Shown here: piece after piece, positions 32,547-44,104 of the stretch
How the letters are laid out: every line of letters begins with the position of its first letter
Position numbering within the stretch: the first letter of the stretch is position 1
Assembly: GCF_019834675.1 (NCBI RefSeq)
Contig: NZ_JABUBU010000017.1
Location: 1-64,000, forward strand
DNA length: 64,000 bases
Reading direction: 5' to 3'
From: Rhodococcoides corynebacterioides
Lineage (GTDB): Bacteria; Actinomycetota; Actinomycetes; Mycobacteriales; Mycobacteriaceae
Notes under the pieces: model-generated
What the model was told of the DNA's origin: nothing
Databases searched by the model: none
The model's input: the letters and a program-made list of their open reading frames with translations, nothing else
Program-made: the position numbers and the translations under genes

Positions 32547-33932
32547 CTACCGATCTCCCGGCAGTACCGGGGTGGTCGGCAGCCCCCAGTGCGCGGTGAC
32601 GGCGTCGAACGAGGCGGCGCGCTCGGCGTCGTACAGCGCGTAGGGGTCGTGGATCGTCCGACCGGCGGCACCCTCGAGCCACGCGAGATCGACTGCGGCG
32701 CCGTCGGACTCGTCGTCACGGCGGCTCGACCCGGTGAGGTTGGAGGCGAAGATGCCGGCGGCCGACGCGGGGAGGAAGTCCTCGTAGACGATCGGCGCGG
32801 CGACGGCCCAGCCGCCGTCGAGGAGTTCCGCGACGGTGGTCGGGACGGGCCCGTCGGGCCGCTCCGATCCGGGCGCGAGAGTGAAGTAGGCGAGGTCGGC
32901 GTCGAGCATGCCGCGTTCGGTGGCGGGGGCGGCGGCGCGCCACGTCGCCGCGGCGTCACCGGGTTCGGTGAGCAGGCGGTCGTAGAGCGCGCGGCCACGC
33001 GGGGTGGCGGCCACACCCCGTGCCTCCACCTCGCCGAAGCGCACGCGCAGAGTGTCGTCGGTGACGCTCCCGTCCGCCTCGCGGAACCGCCGCGGTTCCG
33101 CCAGGGCGCGGAACGACGTCTGGCGGAGCAGCAGGTCCGGCCCACCCCACCGCGGTGGGCCCTGGATCTCGTCGATCATCTCGATCCCCCGCGCCTGCAT
33201 GCGCGCATAGAGGTCGTCGATGTCCAGGACGCGGGGCGTCAGGTGGTTGATGTGCGTACTGCCGACCCCGCCGATGTCCGCGGCGACGGACGACACCTGC
33301 GACAGCTCGCCGTACCAGGCGCGATCCACCGCATCCGGGGACAGCGCGAAGGCGGCGGTGGCGGCGACGAGGAAGACCTCGGCGTCGTCGGCGTCCAGCC
33401 CGCCGTCCCGTTCCGCCCGCCGCGCGAGGTCCACGAGGTGGGGAGCGAACAGCGTTCGGCGGGAGAGGAACTCACGGAGACGGGTGGTGAGGTCGGGTGT
33501 GAAGAACCGCCGATCGTCGACCACCAGCAGCGAAGTGAACACCCGGAACGGATTGCGCGCCAGCTCGTCTCGGGCGACGGGTCGGAAGGCGGTGGAGACC
33601 ACCGGCACCGCCGCGGCCGTCTCGCGCAGGTCGTAGAACCCCACCGGATGCATGCCCATGGCCCCGAACACCGTGGCCACGGCGGCGAGTTCCGCCGGCG
33701 TGCCCACCCGGATCGCGCCGTGCCGCTCGGCCGTCACCCGCTCGATCGACCCGAGCCGTTCCGCGTCCTCGCCGCGCGTGGCCAGGACGTCGGCGTTGAC
33801 CTCGCGGGCCACGTCGACCAGCGTCGTGTACGCGGGCACCTCCCGGCTGTACAGCGCGGACAGCCGGGCGGCGAACGCGGTGCGCAGCGCGGTGGCGTCG
33901 ACCCGGTCGCGGTGGGGCGCAGAGACGGTCAT
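32547..33932 (-). CDS. DUF1338 protein, 2-oxoadipate dioxygenase/decarboxylase-like
   Basis: A 461-residue protein of the DUF1338/HglS family (VOC-like fold), whose characterised members convert 2-oxoadipate to 2-hydroxyglutarate in lysine catabolism using Fe(II). The candidate metal-binding segment GGVGSTHINHLTPRVLDIDD (His pair) and a later QTSFRAL region are visible. The ATG at 33932 is used; an upstream frame overlaps nuoN. It begins 13 bp after the nuoN stop on the same strand, so it may be transcribed as a tail of the nuo operon. That would be an unusual partner. Confidence 0.83.
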   Translation of the reverse strand: MTVSAPHRDRVDATALRTAFAARLSALYSREVPAYTTLVDVAREVNADVLATRGEDAERLGSIERVTAERHGAIRVGTPAELAAVATVFGAMGMHPVGFYDLRETAAAVPVVSTAFRPVARDELARNPFRVFTSLLVVDDRRFFTPDLTTRLREFLSRRTLFAPHLVDLARRAERDGGLDADDAEVFLVAATAAFALSPDAVDRAWYGELSQVSSVAADIGGVGSTHINHLTPRVLDIDDLYARMQARGIEMIDEIQGPPRWGGPDLLLRQTSFRALAEPRRFREADGSVTDDTLRVRFGEVEARGVAATPRGRALYDRLLTEPGDAAATWRAAAPATERGMLDADLAYFTLAPGSERPDGPVPTTVAELLDGGWAVAAPIVYEDFLPASAAGIFASNLTGSSRRDDESDGAAVDLAWLEGAAGRTIHDPYALYDAERAASFDAVTAHWGLPTTPVLPGDR

Positions 33933-33945
33933 GATCGGCAGCCTG

Positions 33946-35490
33946 TCACCTCGCGAGCAGCGCCGCCGCCCGATCCGCCAGGTCCAACAGGGGCTGCGGG
34001 AACACACCCAGCGCCACGGTGACGACGGCGGCCGCGCCCACGACCACGCCGACCCCCGGGCCGGCGTCGACGGTGGGCGGAGAGTCCTGCGCCGGGGTGA
34101 AGAACAGCACCACGATCACCCGCACGTAGAACGACGCGGCGACGGCGCTCGACAGCACGCCGACCACGACGAGCGCGGCCCCGCCCTCCGACAGGGCGGC
34201 TTCGAACACGGCGAACTTGCTGGTGAAACCACTGGTCAAGGGAATGCCGGCGAAGGCCAGCAGGAACAGGGCGAACGCGCCCGCGAGCAGCGGGGACCGG
34301 CTGCCGAGCCCGGCCCACCGGTCGACGGCGGTGGCGGGACCGCCGCCGTCACGCACGGCGCACACCACGGCGAACGCGCCGAGCGTGCTCACGGCGTACG
34401 CCGCCAGGTAGAACAGGGTCGCGGCGATGCCCGCCTCGCCCGCCACCACGCCGGTGAGCAGGAACCCCGCGTGCGCGACGGACGAGTACGCCAGCATGCG
34501 GACCACGTCGGTCTGCGTGACGGCGACGACGGCGCCCACCACCATCGTCGCGATCGCCACCGCCCACAGCATCGGCCGGATCTGGTCCTCCAGCGCCGGG
34601 GCGGCGACCACGAGAACGCGCACGAGCGCCCCGAACGCGGCCACCTTGGTGGCCGCCGCCATGAACGCGGTCACCGGGACGGGCGCGCCCTGGTAGACGT
34701 CGGGAACCCACGAATGGAACGGCACCGCACCGACTTTGAACAGCAGACCGACGGCGACGAGCCCGACGCCCATGACGCCGAGCAGGGGGTCGGTCGCCTG
34801 CCCGGACTCGGCGGCGGCCGCGATCCCGGCCAGGTCGACCGTGCCGGCGTACCCGTAGAGCAGGGCCACACCGAAGAGGAAGAACGCCGACGAGAACGCG
34901 CCGAGCAGGAAGTACTTGAGCGAGGCCTCCTGGGAGAGCAGCCGACGCCGCCGGGCCAACCCGCAGAGCAGGTACAGCGGCAGGGAGAGCACCTCGAGGG
35001 CGACGAACATCGTCAGCAGGTCGGCCGAGGCGGGCAGGACCATCATGCCGCCGGCGGCGAACAGCGTGAGCGGGTAGACCTCGGTGCGCGTCACGCGGGC
35101 CGTGACCGCGCGGGCCTCCGCGAGACTGCCGGGGACCACCGACGCCTGCGGGGTGAACGCGTCGACGCGGTCGGTCTCCGGGTGTTCGACGGTGCGGTGC
35201 GCGACCAGCACGATCGCCCCGGCGGTGACCACCACGAGAATGCCCTGCAGGACCAGCGTGACGCCGTCCACGGCGAGCGATCCGGCGACGACGACGTCCT
35301 CGGCGCCGGCCAGTCCCACGACGGCCGCGAGCGCCGCGGCGAGCGCGCCGAGGGACAGGATCAGGTGGGCGCGGCGGCGCGCCGCGGCCGGGACGAACGC
35401 GTCGACCAGCACGCCGACCACGGCCGCCCCCAGCACGATGATCATGGGGGACAGCAGGGCGTACTCGAGGGACGGAGTCGGAACGGTCAC
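33946..35490 (-). CDS. nuoN: NADH-quinone oxidoreductase subunit N
   Basis: A 514-residue antiporter-like membrane subunit of complex I with about 14 transmembrane helices. A conserved intramembrane Lys/Glu region is seen around LEVLSLPLYLLCGLA and SLKYFLLGAFSS. The helix KVGAVPFHSWVPDVYQGAPV is the hallmark of the NuoL/M/N family. It contributes one proton-translocation channel. The start overlaps the nuoM stop by 4 bp. It is the last nuo gene. Confidence 0.96.
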   Translation of the reverse strand: MTVPTPSLEYALLSPMIIVLGAAVVGVLVDAFVPAAARRRAHLILSLGALAAALAAVVGLAGAEDVVVAGSLAVDGVTLVLQGILVVVTAGAIVLVAHRTVEHPETDRVDAFTPQASVVPGSLAEARAVTARVTRTEVYPLTLFAAGGMMVLPASADLLTMFVALEVLSLPLYLLCGLARRRRLLSQEASLKYFLLGAFSSAFFLFGVALLYGYAGTVDLAGIAAAAESGQATDPLLGVMGVGLVAVGLLFKVGAVPFHSWVPDVYQGAPVPVTAFMAAATKVAAFGALVRVLVVAAPALEDQIRPMLWAVAIATMVVGAVVAVTQTDVVRMLAYSSVAHAGFLLTGVVAGEAGIAATLFYLAAYAVSTLGAFAVVCAVRDGGGPATAVDRWAGLGSRSPLLAGAFALFLLAFAGIPLTSGFTSKFAVFEAALSEGGAALVVVGVLSSAVAASFYVRVIVVLFFTPAQDSPPTVDAGPGVGVVVGAAAVVTVALGVFPQPLLDLADRAAALLAR

Positions 35491-37034
35491 GGGGCTGCCA
35501 CTCCTTGCTCGGCCGGCTGGACCGACGTGCGGTCCACGGCCGGGGTGATGACGTCGAGCATGGGCTTGGGATAGACCCCGAGGCCGATCACGAGCACGAG
35601 AAGCGGTGCGACGACGACGAGTTCGCGCGGAACCAGGTCACGGATGCGTCGGTCCGCCTCGGTGGTCGGTCCCGTCATGACCCGTTGGTAGAGCCACAGG
35701 ATGTACACCGCGGACAGGACCAGGGCGACGGCGGCGACCACCGCGGCGGCCTCGTACCGGGCGTACGTACCCACCAGGACCAGGAATTCGCTGACGAACG
35801 GGGCGAGGCCCGGCAGGGACAGCGTGGCCAGGCCGGCGACCAGGAACGTGCCGGCCAGGACGGGTGCGGTGCGGCCGACTCCGCCGTAGTCCGCGATCCG
35901 GGCGGTCCCCCGACGCGCGACGAGGAACCCGGCCACCAGGAACAGGGCGGCCGTGGCGATGCCGTGGTTGAGCATGTACAGCGTGGCACCGGCCTGCGCC
36001 TGCGCGGTGAGGGCGAAGATGCCGAGCACGATGAACCCGAAGTGCGAGATCGACGTGTAGGCGACGAGGCGCATCATGTCCGTCGAGCCGATCGCCAGGA
36101 TCGCCCCGTAGACGATTCCGATCACCGCGAGCCCGACGATCCACGGCGCGAACGTGGCCGAGGCGTCGGGGAAGAGCTGCAGGCAGTACCGCAGCATGCC
36201 GAACGTGCCCACCTTGTCCACGACGGCCATCATGAGTACCGCTGTGGCGGGGGTGGATTCGACGGCCGCACCCGGCAACCAGGTGTGCAGCGGCCAGAGC
36301 GGCGCCTTGACCGCGAAGGCCACCAGGAAGCCGAGGAAGATCGCGTTGATCACGCCGGGACTCGCGCCGAGGTCACCGGTGGACGCGGCGTCGGCGATGG
36401 CGCGGACGTCGAACGTCCCGGCCGAGAACGGTGACCCCTCGGCGGCGGTGACGGCGTAGAGGCCGATGACCGCCGCCAGCATCACCAGGCCACCGGCGAG
36501 GTTGTAGAGCAGGAACTTCACCGCGGCGGCCCGTGCGGCGCCGACTCGCGGACCGAAGCCGCCGACGAGGAAGTACATCGGCACCAGCATGGCCTCGAAG
36601 AACACGTAGAACAGCAGGATGTCGAGGGAGAGCAGCGAGACCAGCACCATCGACTCGACCACGAGGATGAGCGCCACGTAGGTGTGCGGGCGGCGGGACG
36701 CCGCGCCGTGGTCGTCGTTCGTCGGCGCGACGTCCCGCCACCCGGCGAGCAGCAGCAGCGGGACCAGCACCGTGGTCAGGAGCACGAGGGTGAGGGCGAC
36801 GCCGTCGATCCCCAGGACGTATCCGGCGCCGAATCGCGGTATCCAGGTGGCCGATTCGACGAACTGGTAGCCGGGCGCACCGGGGACGAACCGCACCGCG
36901 ACCACCACCGACAGCGCGCACGCGGCGAGGGAGACGACCAGGGCGACCACCTTGGCCGCGGCCGCCGACCCGCGCGGGACGACCAGAGCGGCCGCGGCGC
37001 CGAGCAGCGGCAGGACCCACAGTGCGGTGAGCAT
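35487..37034 (-). CDS. nuoM: NADH-quinone oxidoreductase subunit M
   Basis: A 515-residue Mrp-type antiporter-like subunit with about 14 transmembrane helices. Family segments include FFEAMLVPMYFLVGGFG, VKAPLWPLHTWLPGAAVESTP (Lys and His of the proton path) and SISHFGFIVLGIFAL. It forms the middle proton channel of the membrane arm. The ATG at 37034 is immediately adjacent to the nuoL stop (37035) and overlaps nuoN downstream, so it is translationally coupled. Confidence 0.96.
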   Translation of the reverse strand: MLTALWVLPLLGAAAALVVPRGSAAAAKVVALVVSLAACALSVVVAVRFVPGAPGYQFVESATWIPRFGAGYVLGIDGVALTLVLLTTVLVPLLLLAGWRDVAPTNDDHGAASRRPHTYVALILVVESMVLVSLLSLDILLFYVFFEAMLVPMYFLVGGFGPRVGAARAAAVKFLLYNLAGGLVMLAAVIGLYAVTAAEGSPFSAGTFDVRAIADAASTGDLGASPGVINAIFLGFLVAFAVKAPLWPLHTWLPGAAVESTPATAVLMMAVVDKVGTFGMLRYCLQLFPDASATFAPWIVGLAVIGIVYGAILAIGSTDMMRLVAYTSISHFGFIVLGIFALTAQAQAGATLYMLNHGIATAALFLVAGFLVARRGTARIADYGGVGRTAPVLAGTFLVAGLATLSLPGLAPFVSEFLVLVGTYARYEAAAVVAAVALVLSAVYILWLYQRVMTGPTTEADRRIRDLVPRELVVVAPLLVLVIGLGVYPKPMLDVITPAVDRTSVQPAEQGVAAP

Positions 37035-38924
37035 CTACGACCCCGATCCGAGTGCGAGCGTGACGGCGAGAACCAGGACGGCGCCGCCGAACATCGACAG
37101 CGCGTAGGTGCGGACGAATCCGTTCTGCAGCAGCCGGAGTCGCTCCGACGCCGCCCGAACGGTGGCCGTCACGGCGCCGACCGCACCGTCCACGCCCACC
37201 TCGTCGAGCCGGACGACGCCGGCCGTCAGGCGTTGCCCGGGACGCATCGCGATCGCCTCGTTGAGGTCGTCGCCGTAGAGGTCCCGACGGGCGGCGCGGG
37301 TGAGGCGGTTCCCGGTCGGAGCGGTCACCGGGACGTCGCGGCGGGCGTACTGCCGGACGGCGAGTCCGACGCCGACCGCCACGGTCACCAGGACGATCGT
37401 GGTCACGACCCAGACGGGGACGAGGTGCGCGGGCTCGTGCTCGCCGACCACCGGGGCCAGCCACCCCGAGAGCCGATCCCCCACGGCCAGAACGGCTCCG
37501 GCGCCGACGGACCCGATCGCGAGGATCACCATCGGCGCGTTCATCGAGGCGGGAGCCTCGTGGGGGTGCACCCCGTCGGCGTTCCAGCGGGCTCGGCCGC
37601 CGAAGGTGAGGATCACGACCCGCGTCATGTAGAACGCCGTGATGCCGGCGCCGAGGATCGTGGCGCCGCCGAGGAGCACGCCCCGCACTCCGCCCTCGTC
37701 CAGCGCGGCCTCGATGATGCCGTCCTTCGACCAGAACCCCGCGAACGGAGGCACGCCGATGATGGCGAGGTAGGCCAGTCCGAACGTGACGGCGGTGACG
37801 GGGAGGACGCGTGCGAGCCCGCCGTAGCGTCGCATGTCGGTCTCGTCGTTCATCGCGTGCATGACCGACCCGGCGCCGAGGAACAGGCCCGCCTTGAAGA
37901 AGCCGTGCGTCAGCAGGTGCATGATCGCGACGGCGTATCCGGCGGGACCGAGGCCGGCGGCGAGGACCATGTAGCCGATCTGGCTCATCGTCGACGCCGC
38001 GAGTGCCTTCTTGATGTCGTCCTTGGCGCAGCCGATGATCGCGCCGGCCAGCAGCGTCACCGCGCCGACGGCCACCACCGCCGTCTGCGCCGCGGGCGCG
38101 GCCTCGAAGATCGCGCCGGACCGGACGATCAGGTAGACCCCGGCCGTCACCATGGTGGCCGCGTGGATCAGCGCGGACACCGGGGTGGGGCCCTCCATCG
38201 CGTCGCCGAGCCACGACTGCAGCGGCACCTGTGCGGACTTACCGCACGCGGCGAGGAGCAGGAGCAACCCGAGCGCCGTCGTGGTGCCCTGGCCGAGTTC
38301 GGTGCCGGCGGCGGCGAAGACCGCGTCGTAGGACACCGACCCCACCTCGGCGACCATGATCATGAGGGCGACGGCCAGCCCGATGTCGCCGACGCGGTTG
38401 ACGACGAACGCCTTGCGCGCGGCCGTGGCCGCCGACGGCTTGTGGGACCAGAACCCGATGAGCAGGTACGACGCGAGGCCGACACCTTCCCACCCGAGGT
38501 AGAGGCCGAGAAAGTTGTCGGCCATGACCAGGACGAGCATCGCGGCGACGAACAGGTTCAGGTAGGCGAAGAACCGCCGCCGGTGCGGGTCGTCCCGCAT
38601 GTAGGCCATGGAGTAGACGTGGACCAGACCGCCGACTCCGGTGATGAGGAGGACGAAGCAGATCGACAGCGGGTCGAGGGCCAGGCCGGCGTCGACCGAC
38701 AGGTTCGGCGCGGGGACCCAGGAGAACAGGACGGCACCGACGCGCCGCTCGTCGACCGGTCGATCCAGCATCGAGACGAACGCGGCCACCGCGAGCCCGA
38801 AGGACGCGAACACCAGCGCGGTGGCGAGGACGTGGCCCCACCGGTCGGTCCGACGACCACTTAGCAGGAGCGCCGCGGCGCCGAGCAGCGGGAGGCCGGG
38901 GAGCAGAGCGAGCGACGTGCCCAC
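37035..38924 (-). CDS. nuoL: NADH-quinone oxidoreductase subunit L
   Basis: A 629-residue subunit with about 16 transmembrane helices, the distal antiporter-like channel of complex I. Clear motifs are [57 protein letters not shown] and [17 protein letters not shown]. The C-terminal amphipathic lateral helix region is present (about 500-629). It starts 1 bp after the nuoK stop, within the tightly packed operon. Confidence 0.97.
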   Translation of the reverse strand: MGTSLALLPGLPLLGAAALLLSGRRTDRWGHVLATALVFASFGLAVAAFVSMLDRPVDERRVGAVLFSWVPAPNLSVDAGLALDPLSICFVLLITGVGGLVHVYSMAYMRDDPHRRRFFAYLNLFVAAMLVLVMADNFLGLYLGWEGVGLASYLLIGFWSHKPSAATAARKAFVVNRVGDIGLAVALMIMVAEVGSVSYDAVFAAAGTELGQGTTTALGLLLLLAACGKSAQVPLQSWLGDAMEGPTPVSALIHAATMVTAGVYLIVRSGAIFEAAPAAQTAVVAVGAVTLLAGAIIGCAKDDIKKALAASTMSQIGYMVLAAGLGPAGYAVAIMHLLTHGFFKAGLFLGAGSVMHAMNDETDMRRYGGLARVLPVTAVTFGLAYLAIIGVPPFAGFWSKDGIIEAALDEGGVRGVLLGGATILGAGITAFYMTRVVILTFGGRARWNADGVHPHEAPASMNAPMVILAIGSVGAGAVLAVGDRLSGWLAPVVGEHEPAHLVPVWVVTTIVLVTVAVGVGLAVRQYARRDVPVTAPTGNRLTRAARRDLYGDDLNEAIAMRPGQRLTAGVVRLDEVGVDGAVGAVTATVRAASERLRLLQNGFVRTYALSMFGGAVLVLAVTLALGSGS

Positions 38925-38925
38925 G

Positions 38926-39225
38926 TCAGAACTTCAGCAGACTGTCGTCGTCGACCGAGACGGAGCGACGGGATCGGAAGATGGCCATGATGATCGCCAG
39001 GCCCACCACCACCTCGGCGGCCGCGACCACCATGGTGAAGAAGGCGAAGACCTGGCCGTCGACCTCGCTGCGGGTACGGGCCACCGTGACGAAGGCCAGG
39101 TTGGCCGCGTTGAGCATCAGCTCCACGCACATGAACACCACGATGGCGTTGCGGCGCAGCAGCACTCCGGACGCGCCGATGGTGAACAACGCCGCGGCGA
39201 GGTAGAGGTAGTGGTCGGGATTCAC
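38926..39225 (-). CDS. nuoK: NADH-quinone oxidoreductase subunit K
   Basis: A 99-residue, three-helix membrane subunit. The Glu-containing helices [16 protein letters not shown] and [17 protein letters not shown] match the conserved proton-path glutamates of NuoK. Length is normal for the family. The start overlaps the nuoJ stop by 4 bp. Confidence 0.97.
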   Translation of the reverse strand: MNPDHYLYLAAALFTIGASGVLLRRNAIVVFMCVELMLNAANLAFVTVARTRSEVDGQVFAFFTMVVAAAEVVVGLAIIMAIFRSRRSVSVDDDSLLKF

Positions 39226-39956
39226 GGCTGCCTCCCGTCCGCCGGGTCGGCGACCGTGTCGGTCGAGGTGCGGAACTGTCGCCCCACCGAGGTGGGCGCC
39301 GGGGTGCCGTCGGGCAGTCGCGCCGGCCGGTCCACGCCGTTGTGCCGGGCGTAGACGCCGGGGCTCGGCAGGGGCGTCACGCGATCACCGCGGCGGAACC
39401 GCTCCTGCGACAATTGCTTCTGGGTCTTCGCGGTGCCCACCTGGTCACGGTGCGTCAATACCATCGCCCCGATGGTCGCGGTGATGAGCAGGGCGCCGGT
39501 CAGCTGGAACGCCCAGACGTAGCGCACGAAGATCAGCTCGGCCAGAGCCTCCACGGTGCCGACGCCCGCGCCCCCGCCGGTGGCGCCCGTGAATCCACCG
39601 AACCCGGTGAGCGAGGCGTTGCCCAGGCCGCCGATCAGCAGGATACCGAAGCCGAGTCCGACCACCACTGCCGCCACGCGTTGGCCGCGCAGGTTCTCGG
39701 TCAGAGTGTCCGAGGTGTCGACACCCACGAGCATGAGCACGAAGAGGAACAGCATCATCACGGCGCCGGTGTAGACGACGATCTGCACCACGCCGAGGAA
39801 CACCGCACCCTGGACGATGTAGAACACGGCGAGCATCACCATGGTCGAGGCCAGGAACAGCGCCGAGTACACCGCCTTCGCGGACGCGACCACGCCGAGC
39901 GCCGCGATCACGGTGAGGGGAGCCAGAATCCAGAACGTGACCTCTTCGCCGGTCAT
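39222..39956 (-). CDS. nuoJ: NADH-quinone oxidoreductase subunit J
   Basis: A 244-residue subunit with five transmembrane helices. It begins [19 protein letters not shown] and contains the typical [19 protein letters not shown] helix. The C-terminal cytosolic tail (about 175-244) is longer than in E. coli and ends in polar, proline-containing sequence, as in other actinobacteria. The ATG at 39956 overlaps the nuoI stop. The longer upstream frame is the antisense shadow of nuoI. Confidence 0.95.
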   Translation of the reverse strand: MTGEEVTFWILAPLTVIAALGVVASAKAVYSALFLASTMVMLAVFYIVQGAVFLGVVQIVVYTGAVMMLFLFVLMLVGVDTSDTLTENLRGQRVAAVVVGLGFGILLIGGLGNASLTGFGGFTGATGGGAGVGTVEALAELIFVRYVWAFQLTGALLITATIGAMVLTHRDQVGTAKTQKQLSQERFRRGDRVTPLPSPGVYARHNGVDRPARLPDGTPAPTSVGRQFRTSTDTVADPADGRQP

Positions 39957-40459
39957 CGCACGGTTCCGCGGTAGTAGTCCTCGTCGGTGGCACCGTCGGC
40001 CATCGGGTGGGGCGGTGCCTCCATGCCGTCGTCGAGTGGGGCGAGCAGCTTGTCCTTGCCGTAGATCAGGTCCTCGCGGTTGTCGTCGGCCATCTCGTAC
40101 TCGTTGGTCATGGTCAGCGCGCGGGTGGGGCAGGCCTCGATGCAGAGGCCGCAGCCGATGCAGCGGAGATAGTTGATCTGGTAGACGCGCCCGTACCGCT
40201 CGCCGGGCGAGAACCGTTCCGCCTCGGTGTTGTTCGCGCCCTCGACGTGGATGGCGTCGGCCGGGCACGCCCAGGCGCACAGCTCGCAGCCGATGCACTT
40301 CTCGAGCCCGTCCGCGTAGCGGTTCAGCTGGTGGCGCCCGTGGTACCGAGTCGCGGTGGGCCGCTTCTCCTCCGGGTAGGACTCGGTGTGCGCCTTCTTG
40401 AACATCGTCGAGAAGGTCACGCCGAAGCCGGCGAGGGGTCCGGGTCCGTCAGGGGACAT
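39953..40459 (-). CDS. nuoI: NADH-quinone oxidoreductase subunit I (8Fe ferredoxin)
   Basis: A 168-residue subunit carrying two 4Fe-4S clusters, shown by the two motifs [12 protein letters not shown] and [12 protein letters not shown]. It relays electrons through N6a and N6b to NuoB. The ATG at 40459 overlaps the end of nuoH by 11 bp. Length and motif spacing are normal. Confidence 0.97.
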   Translation of the reverse strand: MSPDGPGPLAGFGVTFSTMFKKAHTESYPEEKRPTATRYHGRHQLNRYADGLEKCIGCELCAWACPADAIHVEGANNTEAERFSPGERYGRVYQINYLRCIGCGLCIEACPTRALTMTNEYEMADDNREDLIYGKDKLLAPLDDGMEAPPHPMADGATDEDYYRGTVR

Positions 40460-41732
40460 CTGCTCGCTCCGTCTCTCGAACTGCGGGTGTTCGGGCGACC
40501 CGAGACGGCAACGGCGGCACCGGGAATCCCCCGTCAGCGGCGTCGGACGACGGCGGCGCGGCCCCCGACTGCGCCTCCGTCCGCGGCAGACGCGCACGAC
40601 GCAGGCGGGTGCGGAGCACCAGAGCCAACGCGAGGGTGAAGACCAGGGACACCGCGACGGTCACCGGCCGGGTGTGCGGCGAATCCGCCACCAGCACGCG
40701 GACCACGGCCACCACCATCACCCAGAGCAGTGCCGCGGGGATCAGGACCTTCCAGCCGAAGGCCATGAACTGGTCGTACCGCAGACGCGGGAGGGTGCTG
40801 CGCAGCCAGACGAAGACGAACAGGAACGCCCAGACCTTGATGGTGAACCAGAGCACCGGCCACCACCCCTGGTTCGCCCCGTCCCACACGCTGATCGGGA
40901 ACGGCGCTCGCCAGCCGCCGAGGAAGAGCGTGGTGGCCAGGGCGGACACCGTCACCATGTTCACGTACTCCGCCAGCATGAACATCGCGAACCGCAGGGA
41001 GGAGTACTCGGTGTGGAAGCCGCCCACCAGTTCGCCCTCCGCTTCGGGCAGATCGAACGGGGCCCGGTTGGTCTCGCCGACCATCGAGACGACGTAGACG
41101 AGGAACGACGGCAGCAGCATCACCACGAACCACAGGCGCTCCTGGGCGGAGACGATGCCGGAGGTGGACATGGTGCCGGCGAACAGGAATACCGCCGCGA
41201 AACTCAGGCCCATCGCGACCTCGTAGGAGATCACCTGCGCGGTGGAGCGCAGCGCGCCGAGCAGCGGGTAGGTCGATCCCGACGACCAACCGGCGAGCAC
41301 GATGCCGTACACCCCGATCGACGTCACGGCCAGCACGTAGAGCACCGCGACCGGCAGGTCGGTCAGCTGCAGCGGCGTGACGTGGCCGAACACCGACACC
41401 GTCGGACCGAACGGGATGACGGCGAACGCCATGAACGCCGGGACCACCGAGATCACCGGCGCCAGCAGGTAGATCGGCCGGTCGACCCCCGCCGGGGTCA
41501 GCCCCTCCTTGAGGGCCAGCTTGATGCCGTCGGCCACCGACTGCAGCAGCCCCCACGGACCGGTGCGGTTGGGCCCCACCCGCATCTGCATCCACGCCAT
41601 GACCTTCCGCTCGGCGTAGATGCAGACCAGCGGAGTGAGCACGAGGAACGCGAAGACCGCCAGCGCCTTGCCGACGATCAACCAGATCGGGTCGACACCG
41701 AACACGGACAGATCGGGGGACGTCGTGGTCAT
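40449..41732 (-). CDS. nuoH: NADH-quinone oxidoreductase subunit H
   Basis: A 427-residue membrane subunit with eight core helices that forms the quinone-binding chamber. Diagnostic segments are [41 protein letters not shown] (charged quinone-site loop) and [15 protein letters not shown]. The C-terminus is extended by about 60 polar residues ([13 protein letters not shown] and on), typical of actinobacteria. The start ATG overlaps the nuoG stop by 4 bp. Confidence 0.96.
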   Translation of the reverse strand: MTTTSPDLSVFGVDPIWLIVGKALAVFAFLVLTPLVCIYAERKVMAWMQMRVGPNRTGPWGLLQSVADGIKLALKEGLTPAGVDRPIYLLAPVISVVPAFMAFAVIPFGPTVSVFGHVTPLQLTDLPVAVLYVLAVTSIGVYGIVLAGWSSGSTYPLLGALRSTAQVISYEVAMGLSFAAVFLFAGTMSTSGIVSAQERLWFVVMLLPSFLVYVVSMVGETNRAPFDLPEAEGELVGGFHTEYSSLRFAMFMLAEYVNMVTVSALATTLFLGGWRAPFPISVWDGANQGWWPVLWFTIKVWAFLFVFVWLRSTLPRLRYDQFMAFGWKVLIPAALLWVMVVAVVRVLVADSPHTRPVTVAVSLVFTLALALVLRTRLRRARLPRTEAQSGAAPPSSDAADGGFPVPPLPSRVARTPAVRETERADVP

Positions 41733-44104
41733 CGGTCGCCTCCTGTCACCCGCACCGTCGCGCCGGGGCCGACCCCGAGACGGCTCCGGAGCGACGCGCC
41801 GGGGGTGTGCAACGGCGCCCACGCCACGCGGTCCGGCATGTCGGTGATCTCGAGCGGGAACGTCACCGCGCCGCGATCGGTCGACAGCGTCACCGGATCG
41901 CCGTCGCCGACACCCACCTCGGCGGCCGTCGCCTCCGACATCCGCACGACCGGGGTGCGCGCGGTGCCGGCGAGGGCGTCCTCCCCGTCCTGCAGGCGCC
42001 CGTCGTCGAGCAGCATCCGCCAGCCGTCGAGCACGGCGGTGCCGGCCGCGACGGCCGCGACGGCCGGACGCGGGGGTGACACCGGAGCGACCGTCGGTCC
42101 GTCGGTGGGGTCCGACCCCAGCCGGTCGAGCTCGGCGAGCGTCGACGCCGGATCGCTGGTTCCCAGCGCATGACCCATCGCGGCGGCGAGCGCGTCCAGC
42201 ACCCGACCGTCCGGGAGCACCGACGCCACCGGCAGTGCCGCCGGGAAGGCGCGCCGGCGCCCCTCCCAGTCCACGAACGTCCCGGCCTTCCCGGTCACCG
42301 GTGCGACGGGGAAGACGACGTCGGCACGATCGGTCAGCTCGGACCGTCGAATGTTCAGCGCCACCACGAATCCCGCGCGGTCCACCGCTCCCCGCAGGGC
42401 GTCGGGATCGGGAGCGTCGGCCGCGTCCACCCCGGCCAGCACCAGGGCCGAGTACGACGCGCCCGCCATCGCGGCGGTGTCGCGTCCCGGTGTCGAGGGC
42501 AGGTCGGCGACGCCCCACGCGGCGGCCACCGCCCGACGCGCGTCGTCGTCGTCGACCCGACGTCCGCCCGGCAGCAGGGTGGGCAGGGCGCCGGCGTCGA
42601 GCGCGCCGCGATCACCGGCCCGACGGGGGACCCAGGCCACGGCCGCACCGGTGGCGTCGGCCGTCTCCGCCGCGGCGGTCGGCAGACCGGGCCTGGCCGC
42701 GGCGCGTTCGCCCACCAGGATCACCGCACCCGGCGTCGAGAGCAGCGTCCGCACGTCGTCGGGAAGGGAACGCAGGGCGTCGGCCTCCGCGCCGGGCACC
42801 GCCCGCACGACGTCGGCGGACAGCTTGCGCGCCCCGTCGGACCGGTGCGAGGCGACGGTGACGACGCGAGTACGACCGGTGCGCACCGCTTTCCGCAGAC
42901 GGAGGAAGATCATCGGGCTCTCCTCCTCGGGTTCGAGGGCGAGGAGGAGGACGACCGGTGCGGCGGCGAGATCGGCGTAGGTGACCCCGAGTCCGCGTCC
43001 GGCGACGCGGGCGGCGAGGAACTCCGATTCCTCGTCCGAGACGTCACGCATCCGGAAGTCGACGTCGTTGGTACCCAACGCGACCCGCGCGAACTTCGCG
43101 TACGCGTAGGCGTCCTCGACGGTCGACCGCCCACCCACCAGCACGCCGGCGTCGCCGCGCGCCCCGGCCAACCCGCGGGCGGCGACGGCCAGCGCCTCGG
43201 GCCACGACGCGGGGACGAGCTCGCCGTCCGGCCCGCGCACCTGCGGGGTGGTGAGGCGGTCCGGTTCGGTGAGGTACGCGAACGCCCACCGGCCCTTGTC
43301 GCAGTTCCACTCCTCGTTGACCTCGGGATCGTCGCCCGCGAGGCGCCGGAGGACCGTGCCGCGGCGGTGGTCCGTGCGCTGCGCACAGCCACTGGCGCAG
43401 TGTTCGCACGCGCTGGGGGTGGACACCAGATCGAAGGGCCGCGCCCGGAACCGGTACGCGGTGTTGGTCAGCGCCCCGACGGGGCAGATCTGCACGGTGT
43501 TGCCCGAGAAGTAGGAGCGGAACGGCTCCGCGCCGTAGATGCCGACCTGTTGCAGCGCACCGCGTTCCAGCAGATCGATGAACGGATCACCCGCCACCTG
43601 TTCGGAGAAGCGCGTGCAGCGGGCGCAGAGCACGCACCGCTCCCGGTCGAGCAGTACCTCGGTGGAGAGCGGGACGGGCTTCGGGTACGTACGCTTGGTC
43701 TCGGTGAAGCGGGACTCCGTGCGGCCGGTCGACATGGCCTGGTTCTGCAGGGGGCACTCGCCGCCCTTGTCGCAGATGGGGCAGTCCAGCGGATGGTTGA
43801 TGAGCAGCAGTTCCATCACCCCGCGCTGCGCCTTCTCGGCGACCTCCGAGCTGCGTTGGGTGCGGACCACCATGCCGTCGCTGACCGTGGTGGTGCAGGA
43901 GGCCAACGGCTTTCGCTGCCCCTCGACGTCCACGAGGCACTGCCGGCACGCCCCGACCGGATCGAGCAGCGGGTGGTCGCAGAACCGCGGCACGGTGATG
44001 CCCAGCATCTCCGCGGCGCGGATGACGAGGGTGCCCGCGGGCACGCTGATCGGGACGCCGTCGATGGTGAGGTCCACCGTCCGGGTCTCGGGCGCGGCGG
44101 TCAT
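41729..44104 (-). CDS. nuoG: NADH-quinone oxidoreductase subunit G
   Basis: A 791-residue Fe-S subunit of the peripheral arm. N-terminal cluster motifs are all present: 2Fe-2S ([17 protein letters not shown] with a later Cys), the His-Cys3 site [15 protein letters not shown], and [11 protein letters not shown] with CPVGAL. The additional N7 cluster site CEHCASGC with the later Cys of [10 protein letters not shown] is also present. The C-terminal molybdopterin-oxidoreductase-like domain (about 290-791) is degenerate and structural. The ATG at 44104 overlaps nuoF. Confidence 0.96.
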   Translation of the reverse strand: MTAAPETRTVDLTIDGVPISVPAGTLVIRAAEMLGITVPRFCDHPLLDPVGACRQCLVDVEGQRKPLASCTTTVSDGMVVRTQRSSEVAEKAQRGVMELLLINHPLDCPICDKGGECPLQNQAMSTGRTESRFTETKRTYPKPVPLSTEVLLDRERCVLCARCTRFSEQVAGDPFIDLLERGALQQVGIYGAEPFRSYFSGNTVQICPVGALTNTAYRFRARPFDLVSTPSACEHCASGCAQRTDHRRGTVLRRLAGDDPEVNEEWNCDKGRWAFAYLTEPDRLTTPQVRGPDGELVPASWPEALAVAARGLAGARGDAGVLVGGRSTVEDAYAYAKFARVALGTNDVDFRMRDVSDEESEFLAARVAGRGLGVTYADLAAAPVVLLLALEPEEESPMIFLRLRKAVRTGRTRVVTVASHRSDGARKLSADVVRAVPGAEADALRSLPDDVRTLLSTPGAVILVGERAAARPGLPTAAAETADATGAAVAWVPRRAGDRGALDAGALPTLLPGGRRVDDDDARRAVAAAWGVADLPSTPGRDTAAMAGASYSALVLAGVDAADAPDPDALRGAVDRAGFVVALNIRRSELTDRADVVFPVAPVTGKAGTFVDWEGRRRAFPAALPVASVLPDGRVLDALAAAMGHALGTSDPASTLAELDRLGSDPTDGPTVAPVSPPRPAVAAVAAGTAVLDGWRMLLDDGRLQDGEDALAGTARTPVVRMSEATAAEVGVGDGDPVTLSTDRGAVTFPLEITDMPDRVAWAPLHTPGASLRSRLGVGPGATVRVTGGDR

